Source: Acidiferrimicrobium sp. IK (GTDB lineage: Bacteria > Actinomycetota > Acidimicrobiia > Acidimicrobiales > Palsa-688). Taken from it: a stretch of DNA of 64,000 nt. Below are positions 18,662 through 27,010 of this stretch, one piece after another (within the stretch, counting starts at the first letter, position 1; every line of letters starts with the position of its first letter). Location of the stretch: the NCBI RefSeq assembly GCF_025499425.1, contig NZ_JAIMCB010000003.1:1-64000 (forward strand). The letters are read 5' to 3'. Below the pieces are notes generated by a model. It was given only the letters and a program-made list of their open reading frames with translations, was not told the DNA's origin and searched no databases. A program made the position numbers and the translations under genes.

Positions 18662-19065
18662 GCTATGCCGAGCGTCCGCCGCCGGTAACGACGGACTACG
18701 ACACCGCCGGCTTTTGGGCTGCTGCGAGCGAGAAAAAGTTGGCAGTCCGGACCTGCTCTGACTGCGGGCAGTCACTCCATATGCCCAAGGCATACTGCCA
18801 CTCGTGCGGTGGATGGGAGACTGAGTGGAAGGTGGTTCCTCCCACTGCGACGCTTTACACGTGGACCACTACGGAACGGGAACTGCGCGCCGGTTTCAAG
18901 CCCCCCTACACCATAGTCTGTGTCGAAGTCGACGAGGCCCCCGGGGTGCGCATGGTTGGGTACTTGCCCGGACGTCCGCACCTGAAGGTTGGGATGGCCA
19001 TGCACGCACGCTTCGAACCGACAGCGGACGGCACTCTGCTGCCGCAGTGGTATCCTACCCCGTGA
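18658..19065 (+). CDS. DUF35 zinc-ribbon/OB-fold partner of the thiolase
   Basis: 135 aa. The N-terminal rubredoxin-like zinc ribbon (CSDCGQSLHMPKAYCHSCGG, four Cys) is followed by an OB fold (TLYTWTTTERELRAGFKPPYTIVCVEVDE). DUF35 proteins form complexes with thiolase-like aldolases and help bind the acyl-CoA. GTG start overlaps the thiolase stop (GTGA), so the two are made together. Last gene before the conjugative element. Confidence 0.88.
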   Translation: MSYAERPPPVTTDYDTAGFWAAASEKKLAVRTCSDCGQSLHMPKAYCHSCGGWETEWKVVPPTATLYTWTTTERELRAGFKPPYTIVCVEVDEAPGVRMVGYLPGRPHLKVGMAMHARFEPTADGTLLPQWYPTP

Positions 19066-19207
19066 ACATCGAAGCGCTCAGTTGTAGGTAGCGAGGCGTC
19101 ACAAACGCGGAGGGAGGTATGCATGCAGGGGCCGACTCTCTTGATGCGGTGCTGTGCGAGAGATGAAGGATCGTTGGCCCTTCGGTGTCGATCTACGCGG
19201 TAACCAT
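19066..19207. other. Junction between catabolic operon and conjugative element (left side)
   Basis: No gene or tRNA is visible. The chromosome-type operon ends at 19065 and the first minus-strand element gene ends at 19208, so the left attachment site should lie here or very near. I could not find a convincing direct repeat shared with the right end: only 7-8-bp matches, such as CGGAGGGA here (within 19106-19120) and at 55153. Confidence 0.4.
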
Positions 19208-19780
19208 TCATCTTGTCACCTGGGGGTGGAATGCGTTCGATGGCGGGGAGCGTGTGGGCGCGTCGGGCTGGGGTGGATGGTCCAACACGGCGGCCGGTCC
19301 GTGAAGGTGGTAGACGGCTGCAATTGCGAGCGGGACGACGCCCGGCCCGTACCACCGGACGGGCCGGCCGGGAAGCGGTGGGTCGAGACGTACGTACTCG
19401 CCGTCCGCTGCGAGATCGACTTGGACGCCGACGACCGTGGTCCATTCCCACCAACCGAGCGTGTCGGAGTAGAGCCGTCCGGCGATTCGGTGGCTGGTGA
19501 TGAGCCAGTCCGTGATGCGCGGCCGGGGCGGCCCGGCGCTTCGTCGTGGATGGCCGCCCCGGACTGCAACGGGCGTGTCTTCGGAGCACCTGGCGGGTAG
19601 CTGGCCCCACACCTGCTCGTGTCGCGACTCCCAGAGGACGACGCCGACAGTGTAGGGCCGGATCGGCACTTCGTGTCCGCGGTGAAGGTCGACAGCGAGG
19701 CGACGCCCGGCGTCTGCGGCCCACTGGCGTGTCGCCGTCTCCCAGCGTGCGAGTTCCCGCTTCTGCTTGCGGATGCTCAT
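19208..19780 (-). CDS. Hypothetical protein downstream of the relaxase
   Basis: 190 aa, no family recognised. Rich in Arg, Trp and Pro; a central Trp-rich block (GRLYSDTLGWWEWTTVVGVQ) and a likely helix (GVVPLAIAAVYHL) are visible. Its start overlaps the relaxase stop by ATGA (19777-19780), so it is made with the relaxase and may assist transfer. A plus-strand frame antisense to it is less convincing. Confidence 0.55.
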   Translation of the reverse strand: MSIRKQKRELARWETATRQWAADAGRRLAVDLHRGHEVPIRPYTVGVVLWESRHEQVWGQLPARCSEDTPVAVRGGHPRRSAGPPRPRITDWLITSHRIAGRLYSDTLGWWEWTTVVGVQVDLAADGEYVRLDPPLPGRPVRWYGPGVVPLAIAAVYHLHGPAAVLDHPPQPDAPTRSPPSNAFHPQVTR

Positions 19781-22700
19781 AGTTCAATTCCTTTCGACTG
19801 TTCGACAGCAGCCGTCAGCTCTTCGGGCTCGCGGTGCCTATGCTGCTGCCTGACCTGTCGGGAGATCGTCAGTGCCCGTTCGGCGGCGGCTTGCGCTCGT
19901 TTCTGATGCCCGATCTGCTCGATGCTTGACGCCCGGTCCCGCTCGTCGACGGGCGCGGCTCCGGCCAGGTTCCACCGTTCGCGGTAGGCCGCGACGACTC
20001 GCACCTGATGTATCCAGGCGGCGCGTGCGGCCGGATCGTCGGGCGGGCTTCCGAGTCGGCGCACCCACGGTGGTTTGCGTTCGACGGCCCGCTCCGCGAG
20101 TGCAGCCGCCCGCCGTTCCATCGCCTCGTCACGCTCGTGTAGGGCTTTGGCCATGTCGGGGTCGGTGACGCCTTTGGCGCGTGGGACGAGACCGGCGATG
20201 AGGTCTGCGGTGGCCTGCCGTTTCGATCCGGCGGCTTCGACGTACCGGTCGAGACGACCGTGAAGGACGGCGGCAACGTCGTCGGTGTCGGTCAGGTCGC
20301 GGGCTGCGACCAGGCGGGGAATGACCGTCTCGGGGTCGATCCCGCGGGCTTCGGCTTGGGTGAAGGCGTGAACGAGAGGGCCGTACGCTGCGCTTCCGCG
20401 GACCTGCTCGACGTGGTCTTCGTCGAGTCCGGCGTGTTCGATGAGGGTGTCCCAGCGTTCGCGTTGTGCTTCGCGGGCCAAGGTGAGGTATTCGGCGGAG
20501 AGCTGCCCGATGCTCTCGGCGGCATCCCAGGAGGAGCGGATCGTGTCGGTAGCCGACTGCTCGACACCCTCGTTGGCGAGCACCCCTGCGAGCACCTCGT
20601 GGGCGGTCTGGGGCTCGGCTACCCCGTCGTGGGAGGTTGGCGGGTCGGGGTCGTAGGCGGTGTCCACGTACAGCCAGTTGCCGGCGCGTCCGCGGCTGGC
20701 GGCGACGTAGAGGACTTCGCGGGTGGTGGTCGGCGAGATGATCGCGTGCGCGGTGTCCACGGTGCGTCCCTGCGCCCGGTGGGCGGTGGTGGCGTAGCCG
20801 AGTTCGACGTGCTCTGCGACGTAGTGGGCGGGTAGCACGACCGATCCTCCACCTCCGGCGCGCTGGACGACCATGCTCCCATCGTCGTTGGTGGCTGTGA
20901 CCGTCCAGCGGTCCCCGTTCTTCACGAACCCCTTGGCGGTCGCCAACCTGCGGTCGTTTTGGCGTGTGACCACCTCGTCGCCGACCCCGGCGGTCTGCCC
21001 GTCGGCGACCGCCAGACCGTGCTCTGCTACCTTTCCGGCGGCTATCCGATCTGACCTGGCACGCCGGTTCAGGTCGGAGACCGTCGCCGAGTCGGCAGCG
21101 ACCATCAAGCTGCGCTTACCGTCCTCCACATCCTGTTTCCATGCCTTATAGAGGGCGTCGAGGAGTGTTTCGCGGTCGCCTTCTTCGATCCGGTCGTGCT
21201 TCTCGTAGGCGTCGATGGCTGCTTCGGACCCGACTCGCAGCTCGACCGAAGCGGTCTTCTCCCACCCGTTGGCGAACCGGCGGACATCTGAGAGTTCGGG
21301 GGCGATGTCGTCGCGGTCGCGCGCGAGGGTGCGAAACATGCCTCCTGCGTCCACCGCCGAAAGCTGGTAGGGGTCGCCTACCAGCAGGACTTTTGCTCCG
21401 GCCCGGCCGGCGGCGTCGGTGAGTTCGTCCAGGGCGAAGGTTCCGGCGAGGGAGGCTTCGTCCACGATGACCAACTGGCCGGGCCGGAGCTGCCAGCGGC
21501 TGATGCTGTCGCGCAGCCGGCGCGCCTGTTCCAGCAGCTCATCAGGAACCGGTTTGTCGTGCGGGATAGCGTCGATCCTCGCCTGGAGAGCGGCCAACTG
21601 TTCGCCGCGCTTGCCGGTTTGGCGGTGCTCGTGCAGCCATTTGGCCGTGTTCTCGGTGTCGATGCCAAGCTCGTCGCCGAGCACCTCCGCCGCGGATGCG
21701 GAGGGGGCGAGCCCGACGACGCTGCCGTGCCCGTGCTCGGATTCCCACGCTGCCCGCAGTCCCGCCATAGTCGTGCTCTTCCCGGTCCCGGCCGGCCCGA
21801 CGAGAACGTCCAGCTGGCGACCTGAGGTGGCTATCTTCTCCACCGCGACCGCCTGATCGGTGCTCATCGTGTAGTCCTTGTCGGGCAAGTTCCGCTCCAC
21901 GACGGCGGCGACCGCGGCGACGGGGACAGTCGCCGCTGTGATGTCCCGCCCGGCGGTGAGGAGACGCTGTTCGGCGTCGAGAAGGCTCTCGGTCGTGTAG
22001 AGGTGATGGCCGGCGGGGCGCAGCCGCGATGTGCCGTCCTGGCGCTGGTAGCGCCGTGGGGTGTGGTGCAGCTCGGGGGCGGTGACCTGTACGACCTCGC
22101 CCAAAGCGAGGTCGGTGGCCCGTTCGATGATCGCCATCCGATCGTCGGGCGACGCGCAGCGCAGACCCTCTAACTGGCGGGCCGCCTCGGCCATGATGTT
22201 CGCCCGGCTGAACGTGGCGCGCCGTTCGGCCTGCCAGGCGACCGCCAGTTCGGCGACCTCGCTGAGCATCTCGTCGGTCAGGTCGTCGGCTCGCAGCAGC
22301 GGTAGGTCGTTGCGGTTCCGCAGCGTGCTCACCCACGCCTCCGGCCGCACGCCGATGTGGTCCATGGCCCGTTCTCGCCATTCGGCGGACATGTCGGCCA
22401 GGCTGCGATGGGTCTTGTCCTGGCGTGTCGCCAGGTTCGCCTGCTGGTTCAGGCGCATCCTTTCGACTTTGCTCGGCTCGCGGCCGTGTTCGGCGACGAA
22501 CTGTGACTCGAGCCGGTCCCGGTGCTCTTCGATCATGTCCCGCCGCTGGGAGAACTCCCGTATGAGAGCCTCGGGAACGCCGGTCATCTCGTGCTTGCGC
22601 ATACCTTGCCGACTGCTGCCTGGCTCCCAGCCGACACCGAGCGCCTGGGTGAGCATGTCGGCCAGGACGCCTTGGTGTATCTCGCTGATCGTGACGACCG

Positions 22701-23427
22701 ACTTGAACAGGCCGCGGCTGTCCAATGTCCGCCACTCGCCGTCGGAGACGGACTTCGCCCGGTTCCAGACGACCACGTGGTCGTGCAGCTGCGGGTCACC
22801 TGAGCGGGTGTCGTAGTGCGTGAACGCGGCGGCGATGGTGCCTTCGATGTCCTCTTGGACGACGCCGTTCTTGCCTGAACGGGAGTGAAGTAAGTTCCGC
22901 TCCGCGTAGGCCAGGGTGTAGGCGATGGCCCGCATGTGGCAGTCGTAGATGACCGCTTTGGTGCCCTCGTCGGCCAGAGCCCAGGCGGCGGACACCGACT
23001 TGGACGGGCTGAATGTGAGGTCGAACGCGGCGACCGGCGCCCGCAGCGTGCGTCGTCGCTCGGCGGGTTCCGCGTCGGCTCGTGCCGCTTCCCGCTCTCC
23101 CGCTGGGAGCCGGGCGAGGCGCGCCTCTACGCGCTCCTTCAACGAGGATTGAAGCGGAGGGGGACGCTGCCGGCCGAGCTGGTCACCTGTGGCCGGGTTG
23201 GTTACCTCCATCAGCATCCGGTAGAGGTGCTCGTCGGTTACCTGCTGCCCGTGATCGAGCCCCAACGCCGCCAGCCCACCTCCCGCGAAACGGCCCGGCG
23301 GTGTGCCCGACTGCTCGTAATAGCGGGTTAGTGGGGAGGACTGGTCGGCCGCGCCGTCACCGCGGGCGATCGAGGAGATCAGATACTTGTAGCCCGTGCC
23401 GGCCGTCAGCCGGCGGATCGTGAGCAC
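19777..23427 (-). CDS. traA: MobF-family conjugative relaxase-helicase (TraA/TrwC-like)
   Basis: 1216 aa. The N-terminal TrwC relaxase has DLTFSPSKSVSAAW and a metal-binding histidine triad: His204 and the H-D-H at 215-217 in GDPQLHDHVVVWN. Tyr residues near the N-terminus (Tyr13, Tyr36-37) are nicking candidates. The C-terminal superfamily-1 helicase has Walker A VGPAGTGKST (543-551), Walker B VIVDEAS and VGDPYQLSAVDAGG, and ends with TTAHRAQGRTVDTAH and YVAASRGR. It nicks oriT and unwinds the strand for export. A copy of the element's promoter motif (minus strand, 23483-23498) lies upstream. Confidence 0.93.
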   Translation of the reverse strand: MLTIRRLTAGTGYKYLISSIARGDGAADQSSPLTRYYEQSGTPPGRFAGGGLAALGLDHGQQVTDEHLYRMLMEVTNPATGDQLGRQRPPPLQSSLKERVEARLARLPAGEREAARADAEPAERRRTLRAPVAAFDLTFSPSKSVSAAWALADEGTKAVIYDCHMRAIAYTLAYAERNLLHSRSGKNGVVQEDIEGTIAAAFTHYDTRSGDPQLHDHVVVWNRAKSVSDGEWRTLDSRGLFKSVVTISEIHQGVLADMLTQALGVGWEPGSSRQGMRKHEMTGVPEALIREFSQRRDMIEEHRDRLESQFVAEHGREPSKVERMRLNQQANLATRQDKTHRSLADMSAEWRERAMDHIGVRPEAWVSTLRNRNDLPLLRADDLTDEMLSEVAELAVAWQAERRATFSRANIMAEAARQLEGLRCASPDDRMAIIERATDLALGEVVQVTAPELHHTPRRYQRQDGTSRLRPAGHHLYTTESLLDAEQRLLTAGRDITAATVPVAAVAAVVERNLPDKDYTMSTDQAVAVEKIATSGRQLDVLVGPAGTGKSTTMAGLRAAWESEHGHGSVVGLAPSASAAEVLGDELGIDTENTAKWLHEHRQTGKRGEQLAALQARIDAIPHDKPVPDELLEQARRLRDSISRWQLRPGQLVIVDEASLAGTFALDELTDAAGRAGAKVLLVGDPYQLSAVDAGGMFRTLARDRDDIAPELSDVRRFANGWEKTASVELRVGSEAAIDAYEKHDRIEEGDRETLLDALYKAWKQDVEDGKRSLMVAADSATVSDLNRRARSDRIAAGKVAEHGLAVADGQTAGVGDEVVTRQNDRRLATAKGFVKNGDRWTVTATNDDGSMVVQRAGGGGSVVLPAHYVAEHVELGYATTAHRAQGRTVDTAHAIISPTTTREVLYVAASRGRAGNWLYVDTAYDPDPPTSHDGVAEPQTAHEVLAGVLANEGVEQSATDTIRSSWDAAESIGQLSAEYLTLAREAQRERWDTLIEHAGLDEDHVEQVRGSAAYGPLVHAFTQAEARGIDPETVIPRLVAARDLTDTDDVAAVLHGRLDRYVEAAGSKRQATADLIAGLVPRAKGVTDPDMAKALHERDEAMERRAAALAERAVERKPPWVRRLGSPPDDPAARAAWIHQVRVVAAYRERWNLAGAAPVDERDRASSIEQIGHQKRAQAAAERALTISRQVRQQHRHREPEELTAAVEQSKGIEL

Positions 23428-23482
23428 CCGGTGGGCACCTCCAGCGGCCCCACCTCGGGGGCCTCACCCCTAACCCCGCCGG

Positions 23483-23498
23483 GGTGACACTCACGGAA
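23483..23498 (-). promoter_or_regulatory. Shared element motif upstream of the relaxase operon
   Basis: On the minus strand this reads TTCCGTGAGTGTCACC, matching consensus YTCCSTAACYGTCACC at 13 of 16 positions. It sits 55 bp before the relaxase start. A short CCCC-GCC-GGGG hairpin overlaps its downstream end (23475-23485). Confidence 0.6.
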
Positions 23499-23509
23499 AT
23501 CCGTATATG

Positions 23510-23555
23510 CGAGATAGCGAGATAGCAGGAAACTAACGGGCAGGCACGAGATAGC
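23510..23555. repeat. CGAGATAGC repeats, candidate oriT or regulator site
   Basis: CGAGATAGC occurs at 23510-23518, 23518-23526 and 23547-23555, between the divergent relaxase gene and the plus-strand operon. The stretch is AT-richer than its surroundings. Position next to a relaxase gene is where oriT usually lies, but no nick site can be assigned. Confidence 0.45.
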
Positions 23556-23641
23556 TGACCGGCTGTCCTCGGATGCCAGCGGTCTGGACCCCGGTAGGGG
23601 TTGGTTGTGGCTGGAGGGGCGAGATCGTGGAGGGGGTGCGT

Positions 23642-24196
23642 GTGGCTGCGTGGGTGTCGCAGCGCTGTGGTATGGGTTCAGGCGTGGCTGATGGGGGGGA
23701 TTGCGAGGCGGCGAGGCTTAAGGTGGAGGCGCTGGTGGAGCGCGAGCAGGAGGTCCTGCTGCGTCTGGATGCCGCTTTGCGCGAGTTCTACTGGTGGCAG
23801 GACCAGGTGGCCGATCTGGCGGAGCACCGGGACCGGCTCGTCGCACGGCTTTTGCGCGAGATCGGGATCACGCCCCGCCAGCGCAAGGCCATCGAAGCAC
23901 GGCGCAGGCTGACCGGCCGTGCGTCAGATGGCCGGGTCAGTCGAGAGGCCCTACGCCGCCGGCAGGTATGGATACGCAAGCAGGAGAAGGTCTTGGCCGT
24001 CGAGGACCTGTGGGGTGAGCGAATCGATGCCGCCCGGCAAGACAAGGCCGACGCACGAGAGCGATTAGCGAGCGCTGTCCGGGAAGCTCTGGACCTGTGG
24101 CGCGACCCGACGATCTTCCAGCGGCGGACCGGGTTCACCCGCCAGGAGCTATCCCTCATAGCCAGAAAGCCGCGAGGCGCAACCGCAACACGGTAG
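23642..24196 (+). CDS. Hypothetical coiled-coil protein divergent from the relaxase
   Basis: No family recognised. From about residue 20 it is strongly helical and charged (EALVEREQEVLLRLDAALREFYWWQDQVADLAEHRDRLVARLLREIG), then basic (RKAIEARRRLTGRASDGR). The start is uncertain: the frame opens at ATG 23573, GTG 23642 follows a GGAGGGG site, and ATG 23672 is also possible. First plus-strand gene beside the candidate oriT. It could be a relaxosome accessory protein, but that is inferred from place only. Confidence 0.6.
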   Translation: MAAWVSQRCGMGSGVADGGDCEAARLKVEALVEREQEVLLRLDAALREFYWWQDQVADLAEHRDRLVARLLREIGITPRQRKAIEARRRLTGRASDGRVSREALRRRQVWIRKQEKVLAVEDLWGERIDAARQDKADARERLASAVREALDLWRDPTIFQRRTGFTRQELSLIARKPRGATATR

Positions 24197-24238
24197 GCAA
24201 GGCAGACAGGTCATCGGCGGTGCCTGGGCGGTCCGGGC

Positions 24239-24254
24239 CTCCGTAACTGTCACC
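24239..24254 (+). promoter_or_regulatory. Shared element motif upstream of 24301 operon
   Basis: CTCCGTAACTGTCACC, a perfect match to YTCCSTAACYGTCACC, 46 bp before the start at 24301. A TTCTAGG sequence follows at 24264-24270, where other copies have TGTAGAGG. Confidence 0.65.
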
Positions 24255-24300
24255 CCGCCTTCCTTCTAGGTGAAGCCCGACGTTCGCCTAGGAGGTAGCG

Positions 24301-24597
24301 ATGCCCCGCCCGTCCCGCCGGAACATCCCGGCCGACCAGCTCACCCAAGCCCGAGCGCACCAAGCGGCGCTGCTCGACGCGCTCGCCCAGCGCACCCTCT
24401 ACGCCTCCCGCCTCGCGTTGGCCGAGGAGAAGCGGGACAAGACGCTCGCCGAACTGGAGGCCGCCATCATCGGCGCCCGCCACGACCTGACCGTGGCCGA
24501 GTTGCGTCTGGTCGATCTCCTCGGCGTGGAAGCTGCAGCGGAGATGACTGGCACGCCGCTGGCGGACCTGCGCCGGGCAGTCAAGGAGGCCCAGTGA
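24301..24597 (+). CDS. Small hypothetical helical protein
   Basis: 98 aa with a GGAGGT ribosome site. Basic N-terminus, then a long helix (LTQARAHQAALLDALAQRTLYASRLALAEEKRDKTLAELEAAIIGA) that may form a coiled coil. No family recognised. First gene of a run of overlapping small genes that ends in the split helicase. The same layout, a small helical protein followed by the paralogous domain protein, recurs at 46138-46976. Confidence 0.7.
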   Translation: MPRPSRRNIPADQLTQARAHQAALLDALAQRTLYASRLALAEEKRDKTLAELEAAIIGARHDLTVAELRLVDLLGVEAAAEMTGTPLADLRRAVKEAQ

Positions 24598-25091
24598 CCG
24601 CTCCCATGTCTGGACAGCCGCGCCTGGTCGACTTCACATCTGGCTCGACGGTCCGGGTCGAACCGAGGGCCGCCGTCGGCCACAATCTGCGTTCCGCGTA
24701 TGTCGAGACGTTCTGGCTGCCCGTGATCGGCCCGACCAGCATCGCCCTTGTCCGCCACCTCGGGATCCGCTTCGCCGCCCAACGCGCCGGCCTAGATCTC
24801 GACCTCGCAGAGTGCGCCGCCGCCCACGGGGTGGGCGCGCCCGTCGGGCGGAACAGCCCGATCAACCGGACCCTCAACCGGCTCGTACAGTTCGATGTGG
24901 CAGTCCTCGCCGATGACAGGCTGCTTGTCCGCACCGCCTTACCCGAGGTGTCGTTCCGTCACCTGGCAAGGTTCACGCCCTCGATGCGTGCAGCCCATTC
25001 CCGCTACCTGGCATCGACCGGCGGGGAGGGTCGGGATCTATCTTCGACGCCGGAAGTCGCCGGCGTCCGGCCCTACCTCTCGCTGCGATGA
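24594..25091 (+). CDS. Uncharacterised element protein, paralogue of 46485-46976
   Basis: 165 aa from GTG 24594, overlapping the previous stop. The central block SAYVETFWLPVIGPTS...LGIRFAAQ...GVGAPVGRNSPINRTLNRLVQF...LARFTPSMRAAHSRYL aligns by eye with the protein at 46485-46976 (YVMTVWLGVIGPT, SSVLNRTLTRMVGF, RMAHTRL). The pattern looks like a winged-helix DNA-binding fold, with a recognition segment at the N-R-T-L motif. Function unknown. Both copies directly follow a small helical gene under the same promoter motif. Confidence 0.7.
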   Translation: MTAPMSGQPRLVDFTSGSTVRVEPRAAVGHNLRSAYVETFWLPVIGPTSIALVRHLGIRFAAQRAGLDLDLAECAAAHGVGAPVGRNSPINRTLNRLVQFDVAVLADDRLLVRTALPEVSFRHLARFTPSMRAAHSRYLASTGGEGRDLSSTPEVAGVRPYLSLR

Positions 25092-25483
25092 CATCCGCCC
25101 AGGGCGCCACGCCGGTTTTCGACGGGCTCAGCATCACCGAGCACGCGCAACGAGTAGCCGAGTCGATCCGGGCGATCAACCACCTGTCCATGCATTCCGA
25201 GTCCACACCTGACCCGGCGGTGATCTACCGGGTAGTCATGGAGTTGCACATTGCTGCCAGCCGGCTGCCGCAGGCGTTCCAGCAGCTCGACCGTCGCCTC
25301 CGTTACCTGGCCCGCACCCGAGGCATCGACGGCTGCGACGCCGGCCGCGGCGGTATCGCACCTCTCGCCGCCTGCTTTGCCGCCGACCACGCCGACGCGC
25401 TGTCCGATGCTCTCCAGATAGCCGCCCGATACCTCGGCACCCTCTTCCTCCGCGACCAGATCGAGGAGGAGGCCGGGCGGTGA
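25088..25483 (+). CDS. Hypothetical protein in the helicase operon
   Basis: 131 aa, ATGA overlaps with both neighbours. Almost all helical (HAQRVAESIRAINHL, YRVVMELHIAASRLPQAFQQLDRRLRYL, DALSDALQIAARYLGTLFLRDQIEEE). Resembles small actinobacterial plasmid proteins of unknown role. No catalytic motif seen. Confidence 0.7.
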   Translation: MTSAQGATPVFDGLSITEHAQRVAESIRAINHLSMHSESTPDPAVIYRVVMELHIAASRLPQAFQQLDRRLRYLARTRGIDGCDAGRGGIAPLAACFAADHADALSDALQIAARYLGTLFLRDQIEEEAGR

Positions 25484-26115
25484 CTGCGCTGAAGCCCACT
25501 CCGGAGCAGCAGGCGATCCTCGACGCTTCTGGCACGGGAGGAACCGTCGCGATATCCGCCGCGGCAGGTTCGGGGAAGACCTCGACGTTGCGGATGGTCG
25601 CCGCCACCCGACCGAAGACCCGGATGCTGTACCTGGCGTTCAACAAGGCGATCCAGCGCGAAGCGGAAAGCTCCTTCCCGTCGAACGTGACCGCCAAGAC
25701 GGCTCACGCCCTCGCGTACGCCGAGTTCGGCAAGCCGATGCGCGACAGGCTGAACGGGCCTCGCATGACCGGCCGCGACAACGCCCGGGTCCTCGGCATC
25801 ACCAGACCGCTCGGGTTGGACGCCGACCGGTTCTTCAAGGAACCGACGTTGGCGTCGATGGCGCTGGGGATGGTCGCCCGCTTCTGCCGGTCCGACTCGC
25901 CTGACATAACCGTCGGCCACTTCCGGGCGCCCGAAGGGCTCTCCGAGGCCGAGGGGCGGCACATCGCCGGCTACCTGCTGCCGTACGCGGCCCGGGCGTG
26001 GCAGGACCTGACCGCCGGGCCGAGAGGGAAGCTGAAGCCTTCCCATGACGTGTACCTCAAACAGTGGGCGCTCTCGGGGCCGGCCCTCACCGGTTGGGAC
26101 GTGATCCTCTACGAC
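25480..26115 (+). pseudogene. UvrD/Rep-type helicase, 5' part (split by transposon)
   Basis: Codes for the first 212 residues of a superfamily-1A helicase: Q-motif PTPEQQAILDA, Walker A ISAAAGSGKTSTL, motif Ia YLAFNKAIQREAE and KTAHALAYAEF, ending WDVILYD. The next residues of motif II (DEAQ) are found 7.2 kb away at 33293. The open frame runs on to 26337 but only through transposon sequence. The gene is therefore inactivated by insertion. Its product would have aided DNA transfer or replication of the element. Confidence 0.93.
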
Positions 26116-26344
26116 TTTTCTTCTCGGCCTCCGAGCGTCGTCGTTGTCGGTTTGGTGCTCCCGGAAGGCGTGTGGCGTACGTCTGGGCGGGGAGTGTCGC
26201 CGACGCCGACCGGGCCAACCGTGGCGAACGGGGCGGCCCTGTCGCTGGGCGACGTCGAGCCGAGAGATTCTGGCAGCGGACAGGTGCGCTCCGCGGTGTC
26301 GGGTCCACCGATGGTTGTCCGGTGGTGGCTACGTTGAGGTAATG

Positions 26345-26774
26345 GGTACTTCAGTTCGACGTCGGAGGCGTCTCCTATGGCGTCGATGACGGTGCGGGTT
26401 GGGGCCCGGCGCCCAGGGACGAGCGTCGGGCCAGGCTGGACCGTGTTGCCGCCAAGGGTTCCCGGTTCGTGTACGAGTACGACTTCGGGGACGGGTGGGA
26501 GCACGACATCAAGGTGGAGGATGTTCTCGTGGCGCAGGAGGGGCAGACGTACCCCACTTGCATCGGAGGGGAGCGGGCCTGCCCGCCCGAAGACTGTGGG
26601 GGGATCTGGGGTTACGAGGAGTTCCTGGCCGCCGTCGCCGATCCGGACCCTGAGGAGCACGACAGCCTGTTGGAGTGGGCGGGGAGCGAGTTCGAACCCG
26701 ACCGCTTCGATCTGGATGGCGTCAATCGGGCGCTGGCTGCCGCGCCCCGGCGCCGCAGCGCGTCACGAGTCTGA
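26345..26774 (+). pseudogene. pRiA4b ORF-3-like protein, N-terminus missing
   Basis: The frame reads FDVGGVSYGVDDGAGWGP, then RDERRARL, then FVYEYDFGDGWEHDI, CIGGERACPPEDCGG, W.YEEFLAAVADP, EHDSLLEWAG and FDLDGVNRAL, the C-terminal two thirds of the plasmid pRiA4b ORF-3 family (PF07929). The usual first ~50 residues are absent. A TAA lies in frame just before, and no start codon is available ahead of the conserved part (the ATG inside at 26469 is too late). Probably a cargo gene cut when it was captured. Confidence 0.75.
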
Positions 26775-26940
26775 ACCTCGACCGCGGCGGTCAGTACTCG
26801 TCGATTCCATTACTCGTCGAGGCGCTCCGGCGAAGGTACGCGTGGGCGGCGTCGGGTGGGGAGCCACCGGACTTCGCGGTGGCGCCCGGCGTGTGACGAT
26901 CCTGAGAGTTGGCGCTGATCGGGCGTCGTGGGGTCGGCGA

Positions 26941-26979
26941 GCATCCCTGGCGGGCATCCCTGGCGGGCATCCCTGGCGG
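26941..26979. repeat. 13-bp tandem repeat, three copies
   Basis: GCATCCCTGGCGG is repeated three times without mismatch, about 30 bp before the tnpA start. It may be a binding array for the transposase or simple slippage DNA. Confidence 0.7.
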
Positions 26980-27010
26980 GCGGGCCTCGATGGGCTAGAC
27001 AGCGATAGCC

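Noticed and set aside
19154-19600. 148-aa plus-strand frame at the left element end, as possible continuation of the 54904 nuclease-like ORF
   Set aside because: Antisense to the coupled 190-aa gene, and only a 6-bp match supports the join. Kept only as a remark in the findings.
26144-26389. Arg-rich short frames between 26116 and 26345
   Set aside because: Low-complexity shadows inside the transposon end, with no conserved pattern.
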